Below, one piece after another: positions 39,384-46,295 of a stretch of DNA of 64,000 nucleotides. A model generated the notes under the pieces. It did not search any database, was not told where the DNA came from, and saw only the letters and a program-made list of their open reading frames with translations. Numbering within the stretch: position 1 is the first letter of the stretch; the number at the start of each line of letters is the position of its first letter. The stretch is from Bacteroidaceae bacterium. Lineage in GTDB: Bacteria; Bacteroidota; Bacteroidia; Bacteroidales; Bacteroidaceae. The position numbers and the translations under genes are program-made. The DNA is taken from positions 32,273-96,272 of the forward strand of contig JAFVTL010000045.1 of assembly GCA_017503235.1 (NCBI GenBank), in the 5' to 3' direction.

Positions 39384-40400
39384 TTAAATGTACTTTTTAA
39401 TTTCGTTTTTGAGATTGAACAATTCTTGATCGATTCTATCCATATTGGGATACATAATACCATTATTCTTTTTATAGTCAAATCCCATTCTTTCAAAAAT
39501 ACCGGCTCTGGCGGTGTTGAATGTGAAACGAACTGGCTTGTTACATGCTAATCCAACAGCACATGCATGGACTCTATCAGAAACAACAAATTCACATGAT
39601 TTGGTAACATTCAGATAGGATATGGGATTGAAACTGATAAAACTGTTTGGGGTTGCAAAATTAATATGGTTGAAGCGCGTGTTTAAATTCTGTATGGTGC
39701 GGACAATCAGGTAATCGCCAATATCTTTTTGATGTTTTCTCATAAAATCCAAGTGTCTGGAGTATCGATGAGGAAGGCCTAATATGGTTTTTTTGTGTTT
39801 AATTTCTATATCTTCTATGGATTGGATATGTTTCTTGTCGTTTTTTAAGATATATGTTGGTTCTAATTCTGTATAAAAACTGCTAATGAAAAATGGCTTT
39901 TCTAATTTGAATGTTTGCAAGGGTAGTACTCTATCTACTATAAAAGCGGTACATATTCCATTGTATATGTTTTTCACATACTCTTTAAAGTAGTGATAAG
40001 TTACTTCGTCGCGTGTAGAGATAAACAAAGGAGGATAGTTATTAAAAAATACTACGAGTTCTTGAACTTCGACACTTGTCATATTACATCCCGATACGCT
40101 GATTAAAGCATATTCAGCTCTTCTACTTTTAATTTCTTTTATTTTGTTAGAATAATTCTGTAAAAATCCGTGCATTATAGGACCTGAGAAAATATGTATA
40201 TCTCCTTGTTCGTACTGCATCAGTTCCAAACTATTCTTTAATTGTAGATTATTGTTGATTCTGAAAGCTCGTTTTATTGGACCTTCTCCTATGTATATCT
40301 CATGATTAGGATATAAGTCTTTCAGCAATTTGAATAATGCTGTTTGATACCATCCGTCTCCTACATTGTTCCAAGTGGAGTCTTCTACTATTATTTTCAT
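39384..40400 (-). CDS. Polysaccharide pyruvyl transferase family protein
   Basis: 338 aa. Predicted to add a pyruvate ketal to an EPS sugar from phosphoenolpyruvate. N-terminal NNVGDGWYQTALFKLLKDLY is the nucleotide-like binding loop; HIFSGPIMHGFLQNY and the C-terminal VVSDRVHACAVGLACNKPV are the family signatures. First gene of the glycan operon reading from the promoter side. The upstream 1.17 kb holds no protein gene. Confidence 0.85.
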   Translation of the reverse strand: MKIIVEDSTWNNVGDGWYQTALFKLLKDLYPNHEIYIGEGPIKRAFRINNNLQLKNSLELMQYEQGDIHIFSGPIMHGFLQNYSNKIKEIKSRRAEYALISVSGCNMTSVEVQELVVFFNNYPPLFISTRDEVTYHYFKEYVKNIYNGICTAFIVDRVLPLQTFKLEKPFFISSFYTELEPTYILKNDKKHIQSIEDIEIKHKKTILGLPHRYSRHLDFMRKHQKDIGDYLIVRTIQNLNTRFNHINFATPNSFISFNPISYLNVTKSCEFVVSDRVHACAVGLACNKPVRFTFNTARAGIFERMGFDYKKNNGIMYPNMDRIDQELFNLKNEIKKYI

Positions 40401-40540
40401 GACTTATAAGTTTTAAAGAGGGTAACTTTGTTTTATATACCCATTCTAGTTTTTCTTGTGAGGTTACTTTTATTTAATAAAGTGTTGAAAATATGCGTCA
40501 AAAGTGTCAGGAGGGCTTAAGTGGCTGATTGACAGGGGTA

Positions 40541-40588
40541 ATTCCTGACTTTTTTGCCTGATTTTTTGCTTTCAGAAAAATCAGGAAT
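40541..40588. other. Nested hairpin before the glycan operon
   Basis: CCTGATTTTT (40557-40566) pairs with AAAAATCAGG (40576-40585). ATTCCTGA (40541-40548) could instead pair with TCAGGAAT (40581-40588), so two folds compete. Confidence 0.5.
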
Positions 40589-40604
40589 GTGTGAGGGGTA
40601 AGTG

Positions 40605-40670
40605 GTAAAGTAATGGTTTATGGGTTGTAAAGCAATGGGTTAGGCGTGGTAAAGTGACGGTTTATAGTTG
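40605..40670. repeat. 22-bp degenerate tandem array 1
   Basis: Three consecutive 22-bp units begin with GTAAAG at 40605, 40627 and 40649 (GTAAAGTAATGGTTTATGGG, GTAAAGCAATGGGTTAGGCG, GTAAAGTGACGGTTTATAGT, each plus two bases). A further degenerate unit lies at 40730-40751. Confidence 0.75.
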
Positions 40671-40678
40671 AAATAGGG

Positions 40679-40718
40679 CTGACTTTTTCAAAACGGAAAA
40701 ATCAGGTGAAAAAGTCAG
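40679..40718. other. Hairpin with GACTTTTTC arms
   Basis: CTGACTTTTTC (40679-40689) pairs perfectly with GAAAAAGTCAG (40708-40718). Same TGACTTTTT/AAAAATCAGG theme as the hairpin at 40541-40588. Confidence 0.5.
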
Positions 40719-40925
40719 GGTTTGGTGTTGTGAATCAGTGGGTTATGGGGTGCTGATTCATCTGATTCTTGTTTTTTTTAAGTTGTATGTTGTTTATACC
40801 CCCTTTTATACCCCCTCCGCTTCGCTCGTCCCCCTTGCATGGGGACAGTTGAACGTCCCTTTTTTATACCCCTTCCCCCTTCGGGGACTTCCCCTTTCAG
40901 GGGCAGAGTTTCAACGTCCTTTTTT

Positions 40926-41039
40926 ATACCCCCTTCGCTTCGCAGCTACACTACGTTTAGCACTCCTTTGGGAAGCTAAAGCTTCCGTCGTCGCAAGCAA
41001 CGCTTATCTCGCGTTGCCCCCTTACATGGGCAGAGTTTC
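40926..41039. repeat. ~100-bp interspersed repeat, copy 1
   Basis: Includes GCTACACTACGTTT, CACTCCTTTGGGAAGCTAAA and GCTTCCGTCGTCGCAAGCAA, almost identical to 41461-41575. It sits in a stretch of ACCCCCTCCGCTTCGCTCG-type fragments that also surround 40800-41100 and 54836-54930. Confidence 0.75.
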
Positions 41040-41126
41040 AATGCCCCCGTCGCTTTTATACCCCCTCCGCTTCGCTCGTCCCCCTTACATGGGGACAGTT
41101 TGTTTTTTTTAGTGGGTGTTAACGAG

Positions 41127-41224
41127 TGGTGGGTTTAAATACTTGCTATGGTAAATTTAAATATTTCCTGTGGTGAAATCAAATACTTCCAGTGGTGTGT
41201 TTGAAAACTTCCTGTGGTGCGTTT
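41127..41224. repeat. 22-bp degenerate tandem array 2
   Basis: Units start with TGGT at 41127, 41149, 41171, 41193 and a partial one at 41215, exactly 22 bp apart (for example TGGTGAAATCAAATACTTCC and TGGTGTGTTTGAAAACTTCC, each plus two bases). No spacers, so not CRISPR. Confidence 0.8.
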
Positions 41225-41400
41225 GGGGGTGGAGGCTGTATCTTTGGGTAATACTCTTCCTTCCTATCAGGTGGGGGCTGACAGGGAAGTTGGGGTGCCG
41301 TAAGGATACAGTGTTGGGCATACTCCACCGCACAAGAGGCTGGGCCTCACGGAGTTTTTTGTAGGCTTACTTGCTATAACAAAACAAATGTACATAAAAA

Positions 41401-41428
41401 AACGTGAATAAATGTTTTTATTCACGTT
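41401..41428. terminator. Terminator after the OmpA-like gene
   Basis: 12-bp perfect stem AACGTGAATAAA/TTTATTCACGTT with a 4-base loop and A/T runs on both sides, so it can act in both directions. It lies about 150 bp past the stop codon at 41575. Confidence 0.8.
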
Positions 41429-41460
41429 TTTTTATCTGAGGGAGAGGGTTAACGTAATTA

Positions 41461-41575
41461 TACCCCCTCCGCTTTGCTGCTACACTACGTTTCGCACTCC
41501 TTTGGGAAGCTAAAGCTTCCGTCGTCGCAAGCAACGCTTATCTCGCGTTGCCCCCCTTTCAGAGGGACAGTTTTT
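41461..41575. repeat. ~100-bp interspersed repeat, copy 2
   Basis: Matches 40926-41039 over its length with few changes (TTTCGCACTCC instead of TTTAGCACTCC). It ends at the stop codon of the OmpA-like gene. Confidence 0.75.
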
Positions 41576-43368
41576 TATTTGGTAGAGGGAATCATGTAGC
41601 GGACCTGGACCTTGACGCAGCGGTTGAGCTTGGCGTTGAGGCCGCGGGTGCTGCTGTCCTTCACTTCGCCGATGGGCGAGGCGAGGGCGTTGATGACAAA
41701 GTCGACGCCGGTCTTGCCGAACTTGTTGTTGCCCTTCAGCCACTGGATGGCGGTCTTGGCACGGTTGAACGCGAGGGTGTTGTTGCGTTCGAAGCCGACC
41801 TTGAGAGCGTCCTGGCCGGTGTAATTGTCCTGGCTGGTGGCGAGGCCTTCGGCATGGACATCGAGGATGCGGCCGTTGCGGAAGATGTTCTGCAGGGTGG
41901 CTACCGCGCTCGGATCGGCATATTGCTGGATGTAGCCGTCGTTGCCTTCGAGGGCGGCATAGACATCGGCAAAGCTGAAGAGGTCGGAGTCATCGGCTAC
42001 GGGCATGTTTTCCTTCACAACACTGAGGCCACGGTGGGCGTTGAGGCCGAAGGACTGGGTGTCCTTGTAGTTGTCGGCTTGGCTCAGGCTCTGGCCCTTG
42101 GTTTCATCGTCGATGCGGTAGTACCAGGTGCGGTTGCCGTCGTAGATGGGGGCGTAGTAGTAGTCCATCTTGTCTTTGAAGTCCTTCATAGCGGCTGCAT
42201 CCATACTGAGTGACAAAGGGGCGTCGGCCAATTCGTAACCTAAGGCGAGGCCTTCGGCATCGTCGATGAAGCTGGCGTTGCGGGTGGGGTTGTCCTCGGT
42301 CTTCAGACCAGCCAGGGAGCTACCCTTGGACAGACGGGAACGGACAGCGGAGTTGTCGGTGAACTTCTTCTGGGTGAACAGACCGCCGGCCAGGTAGTGG
42401 ATGGCGTTGACGGGGGCATCGGCCACAATGGGGGCGTCGTTGCGACCCGAATAGTTGTTGGGGAAGAAGATGTAGAAAGTGAAGGTGCCGTACTGGTCGC
42501 ACTCTTTCTGCTGGTTGAGGTAGATGTTGATGGTCTTGTCGTATTCGAAGGCTTCGATGCGGCAACGTTCCCATCCGCGCTTCTTGAAGTAATAGGTGAC
42601 ACCGACATTGAAACCGAGGTTGCTATCGAACCAGTTGCTGTCGGTATCAATCTTCTTGGTGACAATGTTGTCGAAATTGGTCTGGTAGAAGAGGCCGTGG
42701 AAACGGAAGTCGAGCGACCAGCTCTTCTTGCGGTTGAAGAAGCGGCTGTACTGGAACTCGAGGTGGCCGCTCCATTCGTTGAGCTGAGGGCCTCCGGTGT
42801 CGAAGTGGTGGGTGGTACCGATACCGGCAGACACGATGAACTGGTTCATCAGGCGGTCGGAGCCAATGCCTTCGTAGCCCTTGAAGAGGCGGCTGAGGTT
42901 GAACATGGCATTGATGCTGAAGTCCCACCACTTGATTTTGGTCTTCCAATAGTCGAGGCCACGGTCGTCCTTCATGGCTTCGCCGTACATGTAGTTGGTT
43001 TCCTGCATGGTGTAGCTCTTGGAGTTGGACAGGCCGAACTGTACCTTGGCACCGATGCCGGGGGTGAACCACTTACCGGCTCCGACGTAGAAGTCGGGGG
43101 TGATGCGGTGGGAGAACTTGCCGATGCCGGCATAGTCGCCGAAAAAGGCGTGGGCTCCCACGTTACCGAACATGAACCAGTTGTCCCAGAAACGGTTGGT
43201 CACGACACGATACACGTCGTCGGTAGGCTGGGAGAGGTCGCTGCCTCCTACGGCCATGCGGGTGGTGTCGGATTGTACTAACTGGTATTCTTCTCCTTCA
43301 ATCATGATTTGTGCCTGAAGGCTGAGGGTGGTCAGCAGCAACAGGACAAGGGTTAATAGTTTCTTCAT
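41575..43368 (-). CDS. Outer-membrane barrel protein with OmpA-like C-terminus
   Basis: 597 aa. Signal peptide MKKLLTLVLLLLTTLSLQAQ, then alternating hydrophobic strands rich in W, Y and F (for example WFDSNLGFNVGVTYYFKKRG), consistent with a beta-barrel. The last 140 residues resemble an OmpA peptidoglycan-binding domain: ERNNTLAFNRAKTAIQWLKG and LNAKLNRCVKVQVRYM mirror the NxxLSxxRAxxV and RRVEI blocks. 210 bp after the wzc gene, same strand, so it may help anchor or export the EPS. Low AT, codon use unlike the glycan operon. Exact role unknown. Confidence 0.7.
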   Translation of the reverse strand: MKKLLTLVLLLLTTLSLQAQIMIEGEEYQLVQSDTTRMAVGGSDLSQPTDDVYRVVTNRFWDNWFMFGNVGAHAFFGDYAGIGKFSHRITPDFYVGAGKWFTPGIGAKVQFGLSNSKSYTMQETNYMYGEAMKDDRGLDYWKTKIKWWDFSINAMFNLSRLFKGYEGIGSDRLMNQFIVSAGIGTTHHFDTGGPQLNEWSGHLEFQYSRFFNRKKSWSLDFRFHGLFYQTNFDNIVTKKIDTDSNWFDSNLGFNVGVTYYFKKRGWERCRIEAFEYDKTINIYLNQQKECDQYGTFTFYIFFPNNYSGRNDAPIVADAPVNAIHYLAGGLFTQKKFTDNSAVRSRLSKGSSLAGLKTEDNPTRNASFIDDAEGLALGYELADAPLSLSMDAAAMKDFKDKMDYYYAPIYDGNRTWYYRIDDETKGQSLSQADNYKDTQSFGLNAHRGLSVVKENMPVADDSDLFSFADVYAALEGNDGYIQQYADPSAVATLQNIFRNGRILDVHAEGLATSQDNYTGQDALKVGFERNNTLAFNRAKTAIQWLKGNNKFGKTGVDFVINALASPIGEVKDSSTRGLNAKLNRCVKVQVRYMIPSTK

Positions 43369-43398
43369 ATTTCTTTGTTGTTTAAGTCTTTTATTTGT

Positions 43399-43452
43399 TA
43401 GTAGTTAAAGTAGTTATCGCTTAGCTAGTAGTTAAAGTAGTTATCACTTCGC
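43399..43452. repeat. 27-bp direct repeat (two units)
   Basis: TAGTAGTTAAAGTAGTTATC starts at 43399 and again at 43426. It lies just upstream of the OmpA-like gene start. Confidence 0.75.
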
Positions 43453-43467
43453 TTCGCTCGTTAGCCC

Positions 43468-43569
43468 ATACTTTTGTTGATGTTTTCATAGTCGAAACTA
43501 TTGGCTTTAACTCCTCTAACTCCTTTATCTCCTTTAACTTCTCTAACTCCTCTAACTCCTCTAACTCCT
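43468..43569. repeat. Interspersed element, copy 2
   Basis: Same element as 17403-17475 with only a few substitutions over about 73 bp, here with a longer run of AACTCC-type units at its end. It lies between the OmpA-like gene and the wzc stop codon. Confidence 0.75.
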
Positions 43570-43578
43570 TCATAAAAA

Positions 43579-45981
43579 TCATCCCTCTTTCCCGTATCCA
43601 TATCCGTAGCTGTACTTGCGGCCGTAGCCGTAGTACTTGCCGTACTTGCCGTACTTGCCATAGCCGTAGTAGTAGCCGTACTTGCGCTTGGTCATGTCCA
43701 TGCCGTTGACAATGGTACAGATATTGGGGAGTTTCTTCTGTTCGTGAAGGTCGTTGATGAGAGTGTAGTCGGCCTTGTGGGTGTAGTCGGCACGACAGAC
43801 GTAGATGCTGACATCGGCGGTGCGGGCAATGAGCTGGGTGTCGCTCACCATACCGATGGGGGCGGTATCGAGCACCACGTAGTCGAACTGTTCCTTCAGG
43901 TTGTTGATCATGCGGTCGAGCGATTCGCGGGCCACCAACTCGGTGGGGTTGGGCGGCACGGGTCCACCGGGCAGGATGAACAGACGGTCGGAAACGCCAC
44001 TGGGCTGGATGAGGCTCAGGAGGTCCACTCCGTCGGGGTCGGCCAGATACTGGCTTACTCCGTTTTCCTTGCGCGAGATGTTGAATATCTTGTTCAGACC
44101 GGGCTTGCGGATGTCGAGGCCGACGAGCACCACTTTCTTGTTCAGCATGGTGAGGCTCAGGGCCAGGTTGCTGGAGATGAAGGTCTTGCCTTCGCCGGTG
44201 GTGGTGGAGGTGATGAGGATGACCTGCTGGCCCTTCTGCATCATGTAGAGCACGTTGGTGCGGATGTTGCGGAAGACTTCGTCCATCAGGTTGTTCTTGT
44301 TTTCCTGTACCACAATGGAGGCCTTGTCGGTGGCATCGTGCAAGGGGATGTCGCCGATGATGGGCAGGGAGGTAATCTTTTCGACGTCGGCGCGGCCCTC
44401 GATGTTGTACTTGAACACATCGTAGAGGTAGATGATACAGATGGGTACCACCAGACCGATGATGAGGGCAACGAGGTAGATCATCTGGCGCTTGGGCGAG
44501 ATGGGGGCGAGGTCGGCCAAGGCTTCGTCGACGGCACGGGCGTTGTTGGCGGTAGAGGCCAGGGTGATGGCGTTCTCTTCTCGCTTCTGCAACAGCATGA
44601 GGTAGAGGTTGGCCTTGATTTCCTGCTGGCGAGACATGCTGACAAACTGACGTTCCTGGCCGGGGGCGTTGGCAATCTTGCCGTAGTACTTGCTGGCCTG
44701 GCGTTCGAGGTCGGCCTGGGTGATGAGCAAACCGCGGCGCACACTGGCGATGGTGGTGAGGACGTTGTTGTGCATCAGGCGGATGCTGGCGTCGAGGTTC
44801 ACCACGGCGGGGTTGCTCTCGGACGAGGCACGAAGCAGACGCTTGCGCTCGATGAGCATTTCATTGTAGCGGTTGATGACTTCGCTCAGGCCACGGTCGC
44901 TCAGACCTACGTCGGCAGGAAGTACCTCGAAGGCATTGTCGGGGTTGTTGGCATGGGTCTCGAGGTATTGCACCAAGCGGAGCTGGGTGGCATTGTCGGC
45001 ACGACGCTTTTCGTATTCGGAATTTTCGGTCAAAGCCAACTGGGCGTCGCTATGAAGGTCGGTGAGGCCCGACTGGCGCTTGAAGTCTTCCAGTTCCTGT
45101 TCGGTGGTGCCCAGCTCGGAATTGATAATCTGGATACGTTCGTCGATGAACTCGGCGGTTTTGGTGGCCACTTCGTTCTTGTCTTCGTTGGCTTCGCGGT
45201 TATAGAGCTCGATGAGCTTGTTGATGAAGTCCTCGCCACGGCGCACATGGGTGGTCTTGAGGGCCAGCTGGGCGATGGTGGTGGTCTTCGAAGTGGGTTC
45301 GATGGTGAGGTTGCCTCCGTAGCCACTGCCTACGATGCGAGGGGCCTTGATGACGGCCTTCACCTGGCTGGCGGTCTGGACAGGGATGCTGTCGGTGGCG
45401 CTGAAGCTGAAGGTGCCGTGGGGAGTGGTGATGAGGGCCGGCAGGTGGTCGAAGCTCTTGGAGTAGACTTCTTCGCCAATCTCGATGGTGGCATCGAGCT
45501 TATTGCCGGGATGGAGGTTCATCAGGACGGTGGCAGGGCTCATGAACTTGCCGGCTTCCTGAGGGGTAATCCATACGCGGACGGGGGTGCTGCGGTAGAT
45601 TTCCACTTCGTTGAAACGACCTTTGGCGTAGTAGCTGATGTAGTGGTCGAGGTCTTCGACTACCTTCTTGATGAGGGTGCGCGAATGGAGGATTTCCATT
45701 TCGTTGTCGAAGTTGCTGGTGGAGGTGATGAAACCGAGCTCTTCCAAGTCGTTCAGGCTGTTGGACTTGCTGCTCTTGTCGTCGTCCTTGATAAGGACGG
45801 AGGCGGTGATGTTATACACGGGCGGGGTGTAGCGCAGGTAGAGCCAGGCGGCTGCCAGACAGACGGCAAGGCTGGTGGCTATCCAGGGCCAGTGAATGAG
45901 GTAACGGAACAGGATTTCCTTGAAATCGGTCCGCTTTTTCTTGTCTTCCCAAAACAGGTCTTCGTATAGGTCTTCGCTCAT
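43579..45981 (-). CDS. wzc: Wzc-like chain-length regulator and tyrosine autokinase
   Basis: 800 aa inner-membrane protein that controls EPS length and links polymerisation to export. First membrane segment near residues 34-50 (WIATSLAVCLAAAWLYL), a periplasmic Wzz domain with coiled coil, second membrane segment near 512 (LVALIIGLVVPICIIYLYDV), then a BY-kinase domain with Walker A SSTTTGEGKT-like loop (STTTGEGKTFISSN, near 597), Walker A' VVLVGLDIRKPG and Walker B FDYVVLDTAP. The tail (765-800) has 14 tyrosines among 36 residues. No Wzb-type phosphatase gene was seen. Promoter at 46020-46027. GC-rich. Confidence 0.93.
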   Translation of the reverse strand: MSEDLYEDLFWEDKKKRTDFKEILFRYLIHWPWIATSLAVCLAAAWLYLRYTPPVYNITASVLIKDDDKSSKSNSLNDLEELGFITSTSNFDNEMEILHSRTLIKKVVEDLDHYISYYAKGRFNEVEIYRSTPVRVWITPQEAGKFMSPATVLMNLHPGNKLDATIEIGEEVYSKSFDHLPALITTPHGTFSFSATDSIPVQTASQVKAVIKAPRIVGSGYGGNLTIEPTSKTTTIAQLALKTTHVRRGEDFINKLIELYNREANEDKNEVATKTAEFIDERIQIINSELGTTEQELEDFKRQSGLTDLHSDAQLALTENSEYEKRRADNATQLRLVQYLETHANNPDNAFEVLPADVGLSDRGLSEVINRYNEMLIERKRLLRASSESNPAVVNLDASIRLMHNNVLTTIASVRRGLLITQADLERQASKYYGKIANAPGQERQFVSMSRQQEIKANLYLMLLQKREENAITLASTANNARAVDEALADLAPISPKRQMIYLVALIIGLVVPICIIYLYDVFKYNIEGRADVEKITSLPIIGDIPLHDATDKASIVVQENKNNLMDEVFRNIRTNVLYMMQKGQQVILITSTTTGEGKTFISSNLALSLTMLNKKVVLVGLDIRKPGLNKIFNISRKENGVSQYLADPDGVDLLSLIQPSGVSDRLFILPGGPVPPNPTELVARESLDRMINNLKEQFDYVVLDTAPIGMVSDTQLIARTADVSIYVCRADYTHKADYTLINDLHEQKKLPNICTIVNGMDMTKRKYGYYYGYGKYGKYGKYYGYGRKYSYGYGYGKEG

Positions 45982-46019
45982 AATCTTCTTATTTGGTGCT
46001 TGTAGTTGATTTTAATCTA

Positions 46020-46027
46020 CAAATATA
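46020..46027 (-). promoter_or_regulatory. Promoter -7 box of wzc
   Basis: Minus strand TATATTTG, a perfect match, about 39 bp before the ATG at 45981. Confidence 0.65.
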
Positions 46028-46175
46028 ATGGTTTATTTTGATTATTTGATTTTTTTAACTAAAAAAGTGCGATGTTTACTTTTTTCCTTACTGGCAGCAC
46101 CCTCCTCTTTGTCATCCAGAGGAACGTAGTGACGAAGGATCCCGGTAACATTGCGCAGCTTCACAACTATATGCT

Positions 46176-46212
46176 ACCGAGACTCTTCGCTACGCTCTGA
46201 GTGACAGGGAGG
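46176..46212. repeat. CCGAGACTCTTCGCT element, copy 1
   Basis: CCGAGACTCTTCGCTACGCT then CTGAGTGACAGGGAGG. A near-identical copy is at 50241-50278 and a partial one at 54039-54058. Confidence 0.7.
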
Positions 46213-46224
46213 GGGGAAACAAAA

Positions 46225-46252
46225 CATCAGCCTCCCGTTGGGGAGGCTGATG
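46225..46252 (-). terminator. Terminator after LruC lipoprotein C
   Basis: Stem CATCAGCCTCC/GGAGGCTGATG followed on the minus strand by TTTTGTTT, 43 bp past the stop codon at 46296. Confidence 0.75.
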
Positions 46253-46295
46253 CTGGGGATGTGGAGGGATTCTCCTTTTCTGTTATGGACATGTT

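Larger units (their letters stand above)
40401..41574. other. 1.17 kb non-coding region before the glycan operon
   Basis: No convincing gene. It contains nested hairpins (40541-40588 and 40679-40718), two different 22-bp tandem arrays (40605-40670 and 41127-41224), two copies of a ~100 bp repeat and a terminator (41401-41428). The glycan operon promoter must lie near 40401-40500, but I see no perfect TAnnTTTG box there. Confidence 0.7.
45982..46295. other. Intergenic region between wzc and LruC lipoprotein C
   Basis: Contains the wzc promoter box, a CCGAGACTCTTCGCT-type element and the terminator of LruC C. No gene. Confidence 0.7.

Noticed and set aside
40738-41112. A 124-codon open frame in the repeat-rich region before the glycan operon
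   Set aside because: It runs through the CCCCCTCCGCTTCGCTCG-type repeats, and its translation is low-complexity with no start signal of note.
41127-41224. The 22-bp array as a possible CRISPR
   Set aside because: Units are directly adjacent and degenerate, with no unique spacers and no cas genes nearby.
43744-45969. A 741-codon open frame on the plus strand opposite wzc
   Set aside because: It mirrors the GC-rich wzc coding strand. The translation has low-complexity, histidine/glycine-rich runs and no recognisable domain, while wzc is well conserved.
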